Below are positions 25,906 through 37,055 of a stretch of 64,000 bases of DNA, in pieces. A model generated the notes under the pieces. The model made no database searches. It had not been told where the DNA came from and worked only from the letters and a program-made list of their open reading frames with translations. Origin of the DNA: Cristatella mucedo (Eukaryota; Bryozoa; Phylactolaemata; Cristatellidae); contig WPIO01000006.1 of NCBI GenBank assembly GCA_009760855.2, forward strand, positions 9,159,001 through 9,223,000, in the 5' to 3' direction. Numbering within the stretch: the stretch's first letter is position 1; each line of letters begins with the position of its first letter. The translations under genes were made by a program, and so were the position numbers.

Positions 25906-26754
25906 CCTATGCAATTATGGAGGCGGTGTTCCTGAGCTTCCAGCGGAGGGGCTGCGGTACTAAAGAAAGGGGGCAGCTCTCACCCAAGGGGTCTGCCGGA
26001 ACGGATCGCTGCAGCAGCCCTGCAGGCTCTTTCGGCCAGACCGACTGAGAGAGAATTAGCTCCGAGCGCCCTCCGCGCCGCCGCCGTCACCTACGCTTTA
26101 ATGTCGCCCGTCCCATTCCCAGCTGGCTGGCAGCGGCCTGTCCAAGGTTAGGCGGCGGCGGACTGCGGCAGCGGACGAATCAGCGCCGCAATGCACACGA
26201 TGGGGAAGCCGGCGAAGCTCCGACAGAAGCGATGCTGCGATGTGCAGCTGCAGCGCTGACGACAGGCCAGCCGAGCTGCCGATCTTTGCACTAATTGCAG
26301 AAGCGTAAGGGCTCAGGCCTAGAGTCATTGGTAAAGGAAATTAGACTTATCTATGTGCAATGTCTCAAAAGCGTGAACGGCTTTGACAGTCGTAGTCTTA
26401 GTCGTAGTCGTAGCCTCAGAAGGCACTGGTTTTTTGGGAGCATTCATCCGCTGAAAGTAGGTTGACTTGACAGAGGAGACAATGTGCACGGCCAACGGTC
26501 AGGCATTTCCGAACGCCGGGCCCAGGTATGGGCAGACCTCGCCGGAGGGAGGCTAGATGAACTAATCTTGAGTGTTAGGTGTTATAGATTTAGAATTGCA
26601 TTTGGCTTGCCCACGATGATTAAGCTCCCCCAAGCGTCCCTAAGCTTCAGCAAGTTGGCGACCACTCGAGTGCGAATGTCGTCGATGCCGGCTGCAAGTG
26701 CATTAAGGGATTGGGCTTTGGAGCGAGGCTTAGAAAGGTCAAGGGATAGGTAGG
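25906..26754. other. No clear gene; possible LINE-A coding remnant
   Basis: The minus-strand complement at about 26650-26720 reads ALAAGIDDIRTRVVANLLKL, close to LINE-A LAACIDDIRTWMAANFLKL, and next to it lies GKPNAI (GKPSVI in intact copies). So an antisense LINE-A RT piece at about 26590-26760 is likely. The rest is unassigned. Confidence 0.5.
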
Positions 26755-26982
26755 GCTGAGTGCCATTGCTATTAAAACGCATCTATTTATTGCAGCATTT
26801 AGTGGATCCATGTGATTCGTCCTTTGTATGCTTATGTTCGCTGACACTGTGCATGCTGCCACTAACTAAATTTGCATGCTGACCCTGTGCAGTCACCGCT
26901 AATCATGTTATTCTTGTTGTTTATTGAGCATTTCATCACTAACCATTCGATCGTGCTTCCTTTGCAGCAAATGTAAAGTGCC

Positions 26983-27079
<97 letters not shown>

Positions 27080-27118
27080 AGTTCTCTGAGGGCGCTATAT
27101 CAAACGCATTATTATTAA
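26755..27118 (+). mobile_element. LINE-A: 3' end relic with internal GA expansion
   Basis: Starts near ATTAAAACGCATCTATTTAT and carries the full 3'UTR. The AGAGAGATTGAG stretch has grown into a GA microsatellite (26984-27076). It then resumes as TTGAGTTCTCTGAGGGCGCT and ends ATTATTATT. The mitochondrial insertion begins within about 40 bp of its tail. Confidence 0.85.
26984..27076. repeat. GA microsatellite inside a LINE-A 3'UTR
   Basis: About 46 GA units replacing the short AGAGAGATTGAG of intact LINE-A copies. Confidence 0.95.
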
Positions 27119-27164
27119 TATTATGATTATAGAAGTTAAATTACAATCTTGATCCGTCTTATAG

Positions 27165-27232
27165 TGTACTATATTAGCTTAACTATAGAGCATAGCACTG
27201 AAAATGCTAAGGTAGGTCAAATCTTGATAGTG
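27165..27232 (+). tRNA. trnF: Mitochondrial-type tRNA-Phe (GAA), within the NUMT
   Basis: A perfect 5-bp anticodon stem TAGCA/TGCTA encloses the loop CTGAAAA with anticodon GAA at 27200-27202. A 4-bp D stem GCTT/GAGC precedes it. The T arm is degenerate and the acceptor stem pairs only partly (ACTAT/ATAGT). The TAGCTTAA and AGCATAGCACTGAAAATGCT blocks are typical of animal mitochondrial tRNA-Phe. In a nuclear copy it is unlikely to function. Confidence 0.65.
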
Positions 27233-27647
27233 AGGAGAGAGGTCCCTATAACCCAGCTCAGAAGAGGGACTGACCTTTTCTCTCGGGTGGAATAGGGGAT
27301 CCAAGTTCCCTTACTCAACTAAGACCTCACTCAGAGGACCTTAGAGCAGGGCTAAAAGCCCCTTCCATCGCCCTATGGGGGGAGAGTAAAAACTCGTATT
27401 GAGCAAATACCCTTAGCATGTCTCAGCTAAGGTTATCGAGGAAGAACCTCGACAGGTTCCAGCTCTCCAAAGATCAGCCACTCTTGATTAAGCTTTCATA
27501 AGCCCAGAGGAAGAGATCTACGAAACTGAGAGGGGCAGGGAACCCACGATCCCCTTCCTTCCGTGTGGAGCTGCAGTCCGGGGACGAGAGTTCTCCTCCT
27601 AAGATCTTTCTCTACGGGAATAGTATCGGGAGTAGCCCGAGTCCCTA

Positions 27648-27689
27648 GCCCCTCCCCTAACCCCTTAGTGAAGGGGTTAGGGGAGGGGC
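27648..27689. repeat. Perfect 19-bp hairpin
   Basis: Arm 27648-27666 (GCCCCTCCCCTAACCCCTT) is an exact reverse complement of 27671-27689, with the 4-nt loop AGTG. Inside the NUMT. Confidence 0.95.
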
Positions 27690-27726
27690 CAGCAGCTGAA
27701 CTAAAGGATATTCTCCTCCCTCCGCT

Positions 27727-27962
27727 CCTGTGCAGTCGACACCGGGGCGGGGGGGGACAATACCTCCACTTTACTACTGACACCCTAGTAGGAGAGTAGT
27801 GAGTACGTAGGATCAGGCTGGCTAGGACTTCCCTCTTCATGGAGGTAAGAGCTCATCTCCGCCGCTGATCAGCTAACAGAGCTTACCTTCCTAGGAGCCC
27901 CTGAGCCCCCACCTCGCTTAATACTGATTACCCTCTTCGCTTCCTGTGCAGTCGACACCGGG
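27727..27962 (+). repeat. Repeated 20-nt motif containing GTCGAC
   Basis: CCTGTGCAGTCGACACCGGG occurs at 27727-27746 and 27943-27962, each followed by a G-rich run and CAATAC. Inside the NUMT. Confidence 0.9.
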
Positions 27963-28979
27963 AGGGCAATACAGCATTGTACGACGCTGCGGATGGACTG
28001 TGTTGATTAGAGTACAACGAGGTTGCTTCCTCTGATAAGACAGACTACTCAACGGGTTTGCTTTTCTCTCTTTTGCTTATTTAGTGCGAAAGTAGAAGCC
28101 CATAATACTTAAGCTAAAGACGATCCGAACTCCCAGGCTTAAACCCCTGCCTACTGCAAATGACTACTCACAAATCACATCTGATTCCGTTAACAGGTGT
28201 TGCAACTAAGGAGAGGGGGAATATAGAAGGGTATGATCCTCGATAAGGCTCAACTCGATAACAGCCTCAAGAGGATCTACCCTGTATGTTCATCCTTGAC
28301 GAGGGAGAGTTATACACTCTATAGGGGGTACAATCTGTTATCGGAGGCCGATAAACCACTCACTCGAGTGGGCGGAGAATGGAGTGTAACGTAATGAGTT
28401 AAGCTTCATTAGGTTTACCACACTTAACCCTTTAGTTTACTCTATGGTCCCTAAGTGGGTACCTAGTACTTCCTTTGTCTAAAGGATTAATTAAATGTAC
28501 TCTATCTACCTTAAGTTATACAAGGTATAACCCTAAGGGATCAACTACCCTCATCTGGATCAAACATCCCTAAGGAGGAGGGATCCCAAAGGGAGGCAGG
28601 ACCCCTCTCAGGCGCCTGCAATTTCTAGGAACCTCTCTTTATAAGGGCAATAGAGAATCTGATAAGCCCTTAGGCCTATCGGACTCAACCTTATAGCTAA
28701 AGACGGAAAGGACTCTCCCTGGCTTAAGTTCTTCCGTGAGGAAAGTTTGGGGCCCCTAGGGGGGCCAAGGGTCTAGCCTTGTTGGAGCTCACCTGGAGGG
28801 CGTTTATTCACCCCAAAGAAGTCTCTAAGGAGCTTAAGTTCCTTGAGGGAGACGGGTCCCTATAACCCCCTACAACACCTCTTGAGAGGGAGAGTAAGAT
28901 CTTTCTAAGGGAACATTTATAACAGCTATGTTAACCTAGCTTACGGTAAAAGACCCCTTTAGAATCTCTGAAAACTTAT

Positions 28980-29225
28980 AATTTTACTACCAGTAGTTAA
29001 GTGGCAATTAAAATTTGCAATTTACGGTTTATTATAAGAATTACTCAAGGCTTCTTAGCCCCTTCCCTCTGGTCCTTTCGTACTAAGGGGAAGTTTTATT
29101 TCGTCAAGGCTAGAAACTAACCGGACTTACGGCGGTCTGAACAATATCCCAATTAGAACTTGCTAGCAAGGTGCGATGAGCGGATAAGATTTTTTATTCG
29201 CTGGGCCACCATTAAATTAAGTGTC
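28980..29225 (-). rRNA. rrnL: Mitochondrial large-subunit rRNA, 3' end fragment (in NUMT)
   Basis: On the minus strand GTTCAGACCGCCGTAAGTCC (29142-29123), then GGTTAGTTTCTAGCC and TTAGTACGAAAGGACC (29086-29071). These are the conserved peptidyl-transferase-proximal helix and the sarcin-ricin loop of LSU rRNA, at the short spacing seen in animal mitochondria. The preceding CCGCTCATCGCACCTTG also fits domain V. Truncated at its 5' side (about 29225). Confidence 0.8.
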
Positions 29226-29457
29226 TTGGGCAAGACTGCTTAAAAAAGAATTGACATAAGTTGCGTAAATTTGAATGATTAAAGGTCGACTTTTCTCTAT
29301 TGGCAGAATACAGCTGCTCTTAAAGTGGCAGGCAGGGAATTCTTTCTTGCCAGTGCATTCTGGTGGATGTTACTCCCAGGCTTGGTTTGTTAGTTATCTT
29401 CATAGAATACTCAGAGGTACCGAAAGGGGCAGCAGGCGCCAAACTAACGTCTGCCGA

Positions 29458-29583
29458 GCTGGCTTGGCCCAGTAGTTAAGGTGCTCGCCCCGACCAAGGT
29501 CTGGCAGAGGTCGTGACTTAGAGCCCCGTGGCATATGAGGAGCGCCTGAATAGAGGCTAAGTTCTCTTAGGGTGCTAAATAAA
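29458..29583 (+). mobile_element. SINE-B: tRNA-derived SINE with LINE-A-like tail
   Basis: tRNA-like head with A box (AGTAGTTAAGGTGCTC) and decayed B box (GACTTAGAGCC). A body CCTGAATAGAGGC follows, then the tail AAGTTCTCTTAGGGTGCTAA, which matches the LINE-A 3' end. Confidence 0.78.
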
Positions 29584-29586
29584 TGA

Positions 29587-29624
29587 ATATATATATATAT
29601 ATAATATGATAATAATAATATATA

Positions 29625-29671
<47 letters not shown>
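29587..29671. repeat. TA / TG microsatellite
   Basis: TA and AATA repeats followed by about 17 TG units, at the tail of a SINE-B copy. Confidence 0.95.
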
Positions 29672-29672
<1 letters not shown>

Positions 29673-30839
29673 ACAATTGTAGCGCTACGAATATTCTTGT
29701 GGTTAAACAGATGCCACTTTTATTCACAACTTTCAATGGTCTTTCCTAAGAGGTACTGCTAATTTCTCTAGGCATATAGAAATAAAGCTGAAACTAACCT
29801 AAGCAGTCTCATTGAGTTTGTTGACCTATAATTATTCTCCATGTATAATATACGAATTTGTTTTTAGCAGCCTAATACTTGATGAAGCTTTGACGTTTTC
29901 CTTGAGGCTGAGACATGGCGGAAGCTAACGAACTGTTTGGCATCACGGCTCTTCCCCAGTTGGGTCCTCCTTTTTAATACTAAAAAATCATTGAAAACAA
30001 ATTCTGTTATCAAGTTTCAAAGGCTAGAATTCACTAATGGATGGCATCGTATAATCTCCTGATTTGACGAAATATTAAAACCTCATGGGTCCTCACAGTC
30101 TTGGCTCCATCCGAGTGAATTGTCTTTTATATGCTTTCGTGCTTTTGTGCTACGAAACTGTATTTAATGACAAAGGTCAAGAGCAAAACGCTGAGTGCTT
30201 GGCTATGGATGATTGCATGAATGCTGCTTATCCTGGGCTCTGCTAATCACCACCCCTGAGTGCCTCTTTTGTGTAGTTTTAAATGATACCTTGATTTTCA
30301 TTAGCTGTTGGTTGTTGCACCCCTTTCTTTGAGTTTTAAAGCGCCAGAATAGTGATTCAGTGATGAACTAAGATGAAGATGAAGTGAGCTGAGTGAAACC
30401 GTCTTAGAAATAACGGCCAAGATTGCGATTGGTGATCACATCGTCAGAGGGAGAGTAAAGAGAGTGAATCTTATCGTGCAATACGCAAGATTTACTCGTG
30501 TCATTGTTACGTTTAACAAAATTGGAGGTGGAATAACCATTGTAGCCCTACTTATTTTAAATTCAGGCATTGCTCTTTAACAAACAAAGACTATTTTTAA
30601 TTTTAATCTCTGTCCATGTAGTAGGAAATTTCTGATAGTCTCGGTAATGTATTGTCTACCAAGGTAGCGATCCCAGCTTCATCCCTGACTTTACTGGCGT
30701 TCTCTCTGATCTTTGCAGCATAAATAATTCATTCCGGCTATTATGAAGTTCCATTTGATAGTAAATCTGAAATGACATGCTTTAACGTGCTTTCTCCCTG
30801 TCTTTCTCCATGATACATTTCACTTGAGCCACTAAACAT
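29672..30839. other. No recognisable gene
   Basis: AT-rich, no frame over 60 codons. It may contain the decayed endonuclease of the LINE relic that follows. Confidence 0.4.
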
Positions 30840-31650
30840 AGAAGGCCTGACCCCGACCAAATTTATTCAGCGACCTCATGCCCTTGATCCTCATTGCCAC
30901 CCCTTCCTGCTGATCTAATCAATTGCAGATTTCATTGTTCCTGAAATGCGTTTTTGGCATCCAATTTCGCAGGGGTCAGAAAAGCTGAAGCATCTTGACC
31001 CAATTGCTATTGTCCGCAGCAAACGCGAGTCCTCTGGTTTTCTATTTAACCGTCCACCTACCTAACCTTATTGCTGCGATGCTATGACACGACGCTAGCC
31101 ACTTTCCTAGATAGTTGTGCACCTTTGAAAAAACCACATATCCTTCCTAGCGCAAACGCCCTTTATTTAATGGCTGATATGAAGAAAGCAAGGAATACTA
31201 AAAATAGACTTGAAAAAGACATCCACTAAGTCGGGATTCCGCTGCTTGGCCTTCGAGGATTATTCTAGGTCATATAAATCCTTGTAATCTATGACTTTAT
31301 ATTAATTTTAGAGAGAAATAGTCAAGTCACAGATCGATAACCCGAACGTGTTAATGTCCGCCATCTACCGATTCCCTAACCACTAGGAAAAACTGCGAAC
31401 TGTCAGTGATTACAATGTCGCCCTGTCAGAGCGTTTTTCCAACTTTTTCACAGTCAAGCGAGAACGGATTTTTTACTCCATCCTTCCGCTTTTGTTCATG
31501 TGAGACTGACACCAGACACGCCCTGCTTTTCTTCTATCGCATTCTATCCGTCACGTCTCGTCTAGAACTCATCTTTAAGTTTGTCACCGGACTAAACAAG
31601 CACATCGTCCTCTTGACCCTATCGCGGCAATTCATTGATGAGGATATCTA
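30840..31650 (+). mobile_element. LINE endonuclease-RT linker relic
   Basis: Translation blocks LDSCAPLKKPHI, ADMKKARNTKNRLEKD, EDYSRSYKSL and ALSERFSNFFTVKRERI follow, in order, the region between the APE endonuclease and the RT of L2/CR1-type LINEs. No RT motifs follow. Its family relation to LINE-A or B is unknown. Confidence 0.62.
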
Positions 31651-33542
31651 ACCATAACCGTCATTTAAAATACGTCCTGGCATAGCTAGGCATTCTGAGT
31701 GGGAGCTGTGAGTCAGCTACACTGACGGGGTTGTGCGGGACGGTCGAACGGAGAAGATTCATGCAAGCCTGCCACTGACGAGGCGAGCTACATGCATATC
31801 GAGCTTGCATGCAGGTAATGGGCCACTAACGACCGAACTAACCTAACTAACGACCGCACAGTCACTCAGAAGCTAAGCGATCCGATCAGTTCATCGCAGC
31901 TTGCTAGCAAGTTAAAATCGGGGTTTAGAGCTCACTATTCCGCAGAATTTGCTCTACTTCGAGTTTCAAATTACTATCGGAGCATTGCTGATCAGGTTAA
32001 GGCTTCTTTGATGGGGTTTGATTGTATGCAGGCCGGTACTGCTCCTTTTCCTAAACCGCTGGTGAACAGCTATTGGGAGCATCGTCGAGAGGGGCCGGTG
32101 CACAACTGTGGTCCGCCTCTGATGTGGAGTGGACACAGGTCGGTAACCCGCTGGTGAACAGTTGGTGGATTCACCATCGGGGTCGACCAATACACAGCCG
32201 TGCCAGAGGAGGGGGTAGTCGAGTGAGAGAAGGAGGCGGAGGGAGTCGTGCATCCGTCTGCTCCCTACGTCGTTTAATAAACTATTGGTGTTGGTCATCG
32301 GCTGGCTCTCTGCGCGCGTGAACCGAGCAACATCAACCTAGGTCTTTAAGCCATATTCGATACGATTGATCGCCAGATCCGTCTGGGGGGGTGCTTTTAA
32401 ACTGGTGCAGTGCTAAACTGGATTAGTTTCTAACGCAGTGAGAGATGTCACATTGTAGATGTGTAACCAAGCCAGGTTCAGCAGCCTAGAACGGCTGTAA
32501 TGCGGTTCGGTTAAATTAGGGTAATTGGCTAGGCAAAGCATGACCTTTTACTTGAGGATGTGCGACGACGCTGCTTTATGCAGGCTCGCAGTTTTGACTT
32601 TTGTAGCGCTCGTTCCCATTGTTGTTGTTCGTAGCTTCTCGCCCCTTCCCTGAGCTGGAGGCCTCGGCGAGCTAAATCGTTCCCGCTAGTAAGTATTATG
32701 CAGCAACTCTCGTATTTCCGCCGTCGTTGTTGGTAATTGTGGGATAGCTGTGCCTCCGGTAAGATAACGCCGGTCTAAGAGCGTCCCTACTGTTTTGGAA
32801 AGGCTAGCTTCGTTGTTGTATCGCATGCTCGCGTAGTATGTTGTTCGTAGGCTTCCCCTCTCTGAGCTGGAGTCCTCAGAGTGCTGATATGCCACGCTAG
32901 TGAGTCTTCGTCTGGCAGCCACTCCCGTACCTCTGGCGAGATTGTTGGTAATCATGGGATAACAGCCGGCGTCTTCAAGATCGTTTCGGTCAGAGGGCAT
33001 CCCTTCCTTGCCTTGTTAGCAATGCTTGTACCATTGTTTCCCACGTCCCCACGTAGCCTGCTGCACGAAGGCCCCCAGCAGTGCTGCATGGTTCCCCTGT
33101 TATTGCTGGCTGACGCGATATTGTTATACAGAGTCGTAATCAATCTACCGCTCGTCCGCTCTAGCTCTGCCTCAGTGACGGCAGCCTAACCCCTAGTTTC
33201 GGTTACCAAAGTACAGGGTAATTGATCCTTAGCTATCCGGCTTAGAGCCCTGAAAGGGGCTCTCGGTCTTAAGACTTCCTTCTTTTCGCTATCTATACGT
33301 CCATCTTGGCCGTTAACTTCCTAAGCCTAGGCGACGAGGAAAATAGCATGACAATTATTGACAAGCCTGATGTCAAGCTGAATTTGGAAAACGTAACCCT
33401 CGTTGAATGGGGGCGTTGCACACACTGTTCGAGTCTGCCTACTTTCAACTGAGGGACGCTGCCAAAACAATGTCCTGCTGAGACCAGATTAGAAAAGTGA
33501 GCTTTGCCAGCTCCCTTTCAAGCATTGAACCGACTTTAAGAT
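31651..33542. other. No gene; internal near-repeats
   Basis: The segment CTGGTGAACAG recurs near 32060 and 32150, and an AATAAA lies near 32276 (LTR-like but unpaired). A second duplicated stretch (CTTCCCCTCTCTGAGCTGGA near 32852; CCCTTCCCTGAGCTGGA near 32642), each followed by an invertible TTGGTAAT...GGGATA block, suggests an old about 210-nt tandem duplication. Confidence 0.45.
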
Positions 33543-33705
<163 letters not shown>

Positions 33706-33839
33706 CCTACAGGACGCTTCACTCCTTTGCTCCAGTCTACACATCCGGCTTCTTATCAATGTGCATGCACTCTCACACAATTCGATCATCGGCTTGCAGT
33801 TGTGAAGCCGGTCATCGCATTAAGTTTAAATCTTAAGGT

Positions 33840-34215
33840 GATCGGGCCTTCACTATGTGCAAAACGAAAATCTGTACATCGCGTATGGCTTTCGTCGCCT
33901 GCTCCATTGACTTTAAGCTTTTAAAGTTTCGGATAAAGACCCATTTGTTCCACACAGCTTGCCCTAACGAATATGTCTTTTTGCTTCAATGTAATGCACT
34001 TAGAAAGGTTCATAAGAGCTAAGGCCTTCGGAATACTCTTGTTTGCTTTTGTATGGTGGCTTAAGCACGATACTTGTACGCCTTTGCATGCTCATCAACC
34101 AATGGTACTGCGCATGTCACTGACCGTTGGTTATTTCTTCTAACGTAAAGACTTGCAAAGCGCACAGATTAATTTTTGGTTTCACACGGGATGCTGAATA
34201 AATGACTTATTATTA
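33840..34215 (+). mobile_element. LINE-C: 3' end of a third non-LTR family
   Basis: The translation KFRIKTHLFHTACPNEYVF is the usual LINE C-terminal signature, but the 3'UTR (AAAGCGCACAGATTAATTTT, GCTGAATAAATGACTTATTA) differs from A and B. Ends in ATTATTATT. Confidence 0.6.
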
Positions 34216-34399
34216 TTAATAGCCATGTAATCTCACATGGCATACCCAGTGCCCTAAACGTGGTGGCTCAGACAGAGAGCACCTCATACCGAGCTTTTTG
34301 AAAAACAGCTCATACGATGGATAACAGCAAGCTCGAGTGAAGACACACATTTAAAGATGCAATATAATCACATACATCCTAATAGCGGTCGGTAGTCTT

Positions 34400-34616
34400 T
34401 AATGATACAATTGTATAGCATGCTCCCACTAACATCTTTGCATTCTGACCTGGTGTTTGTCACCTCTAATCATGTTATGCTTGTTGTTATTGAGCATGCT
34501 ATCATTAACCATTCGAACATCTTCCTTTGCAGCACTTTTAAAGTGTCTAGACAGAGATTAGGTTGTCTGAGGGCCCAATACAAATGTATTATTGTTATTA
34601 TCATTATTATTATAGC
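34400..34616 (+). mobile_element. LINE-A: 3'UTR relic
   Basis: The ordered LINE-A 3'UTR blocks (CCACTAACATCTTTGCAT, TGTCACCTCTAATCATGTTA, CCTTTGCAGCACTTTTAAAG) end in ATT-rich repeats at about 34589-34612. Confidence 0.8.
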
Positions 34617-34989
34617 GCCGAAGAACCTAAATCTGTCTAAACTCTATGCATAAGCCAGAATGGGAGCCGAACCTACACAGGTTTTAGCAATGGAAAGTAT
34701 TCAAAAGCAAACCCAGAGGAGACGAGGTTTGTGATGTGCATGCAGCAAACATATTACCCCATCTCAGGCACTAATGAAAAAGCGCCAAGCTGAGCTGAGC
34801 AAAAAGGTAAGTCTAAAAGTTAAAAGACATTTTAAGTAGTATTGCGTCGCAACAGAATAGCTGCTAGAAAATAATGCCGAGTTAGCAGCTGGACAGAGTA
34901 TTGGTCAGGCTGAAGAAATAGGGCAGAACTGTTACGCTATTCAAGCTACCGGGTTTGCCGACGAGAATCGCCTTGAAAGCTTAGGAATT

Positions 34990-36190
34990 TCTTCCAGCTT
35001 GGCCTCTTGGTTTCCGCAAAGGGTACTGTTAGACTCAGCGATCGATTCACGAGGCTTGTCGGGCGACGCGTACATGCTGGCTCTAGAGTGCCTAGGCCTG
35101 GCCTAGGAGTTGGGAAAAATGATTAGGGCCCATGGAATAGGATATAAATTTTATGCTGCCGATACTCGGCTACTTTTGTCATTCGAACAGTCGGAATATG
35201 TTGCAGCAACTAATAAATTGAATGCTTGCATTGCCGACATTAGATCCTGAATGTCGGAAAAATTCTTGAAACTAAATGACGATAAAACCGCAGACCTGCT
35301 CATAGGACACCCTATGCATGTGGCTGGATCAAAAGGCTTTACCCATCTAATAGGTGATGCTTTTGTGCGACCATCCCCAAGCACTCGAAATTTAGGTGCC
35401 GTTTTCGACAGCTCCCTAAATTTTAAAATCGTAATTCAGAAGACTGCTTCTACAGCTAGCCCTCACGTCTGATCCCTATCTAAGGTTAAGAACTATCTTC
35501 CAGAGGCTTGCAAAAAATTTAAGTAGCTCCTTAGTTCTGTCTCGGCTTGATTATTGTAATTTCTTTTTGGCTGGTTTACCAGAGAAAGCAACTAGGCCAC
35601 TGCAGCCAACTATGAATATGGCTGCGAGGCTAGTTTTTTAAGTCCCAGAGGATTGACCGCGTTTCTCCTTTGCTAAAAAAGCTAGGATGGCTGCCAGTTG
35701 ATCAACGGATTCAGAGCAAAGTTCTTACGCTGACCTACAAGGCCCGCCACGGCTTGGCTCCTCCATACCTTGCTGAACTGCTTCGCCAGTTTCAGCCTCC
35801 TCGTGCCCTCAGGTCGAGTATGGACAATAAATAAGCTGTTCCATTCTTCCGCTTAAAGACCGTTGGCGATAGAAGCTTGAGCTCTGTAGGTGCCTGTGGA
35901 CCTTGCATCCACAATTCTTACGCAACGACAACTACTCTCCTGCTGCTGACTATGGCTCATCCTTTTCAGCGGTTCTGAGCTGCTACTTCCATGCTACTCA
36001 CTACCTCAACTGCTCTCGTGACCCTGCTATGCTCCCCACGTTCTCTTTGTTGCGAGAGATGAAGTCTGTTGGCTAACGAATGCGTACCGAAAGCCGCTTA
36101 GGCTGTGAGTGGGCTATAAAAAAATCTCCTACGTAACACCCACTCAGTCTTTGTGGCTTTGTGGAGTTACAGACGGAGATGCATTAGGAG
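34990..36190 (+). mobile_element. LINE-B: relic from the YADD region to the tail
   Basis: FYAADTRLLLSFEQSE at about 35148 (the catalytic DD has become AD), then [31 protein letters not shown], the PPRALRSSMDNK region and the LINE-B tail up to GAGATGCATT. Several stops. Confidence 0.85.
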
Positions 36191-36261
36191 TTCCATCTCG
36201 TGCGCCCAGGAGGGACTACCGAACCCGATGGGCATCAAAGACGTTCGGAAAATTTCTATTC

Positions 36262-37055
36262 TTTCAATAATAATTATAATATTTCATTCCTTTTAGCGCC
36301 GAGGAGAGCTCAATCTCTTTCTGGGCACTATAGATTTGCTTCAAAGGAAGCGTGATTGGATAGTTAGTAGTAGCATGCTCAACGACAACAAACATAGCAA
36401 TAATAATAATAATAATACTGCACATGGTAAAGCACCCTCAGAGAACTCAACCTCTTTCTAGGCGCTTTACATTTGCTGCAAAGGGAAACGCGATTGAATG
36501 GTGAGTAATACCATGCTTAATAAACAACATGAATAACATGGTTAAGGGTGACAGCACAGGGTCAGCATGCAAATGTGGTTAGTGGCAGCATGCACAGTGT
36601 CAGCATAACGTGGTTAGAGGTGACATACATAGGGTCAGCATGCAAATATGGTTAGTTGCAGCATGCACAAGGTCAGCACGCACATGCACACAAAGGACGA
36701 ATCACATCGACCCACCAAATGCTGTGATACATACATGCGTTTTTAGTTTCCTTGTAAGTGTGATCACGTCAGGGGACGTCGTGACGCAAGTCGAGAGTAA
36801 GTTCCAGGCTTTTAGAGCATTCGAACTAAAGGCATTATCTCCAAATGATCTGAGCTTCGTGCGAGGTATACGGTTAAATTCCGATAAGTGGGTGGTACGA
36901 CGCTTAGCCTGGTGGATGAGTAGATCTGAAAGGTAGGCTGGATTCAAAGAATAAAGGGATCTAAAAGTGAGTGACCAAACCTTGAAGTCGATGCGTTCAA
37001 ATGTTTCTAGAAAGGCTGCTACTGACAGGAGGAAGACCGGTGCCTTTGGCTTGCA
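36262..37055 (-). mobile_element. LINE-A: two antisense 3' tails, the longer with coding end
   Basis: Two successive antisense 3'UTR ends (36262-36400 and 36404 onward). The longer one continues into a 118-codon open remnant on the minus strand (36702-37058) that reads FGDNAFSSNALKAWNLLSTC. Looks like one copy next to, or inserted by, another. Confidence 0.82.

Larger units (their letters stand above)
27150..29230. other. Nuclear copy of mitochondrial DNA (NUMT), rearranged
   Basis: The block differs in texture from its surroundings: many short hairpins of G- and C-runs, no ORFs and no LINE or SINE pieces. It contains a mitochondrial-type tRNA-Phe on the + strand near its left end and the 3' end of a large-subunit rRNA on the - strand near its right end. 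The 1.7 kb between them has no recognisable protein gene under the standard code. Left neighbour is a LINE-A tail; the right edge falls in sequence unrelated to rRNA. Confidence 0.7.

Noticed and set aside
27230-28950. Small-subunit rRNA in the interior of the mitochondrial block
   Set aside because: The GTGCAGTCGACACCGGG motifs only loosely resemble the 530 loop, occur twice, and no other conserved SSU segment was found.
32060-32335. Possible LTR with AATAAA near 32276
   Set aside because: No second copy in the window and no clear TG start or CA end, so not called as an element.
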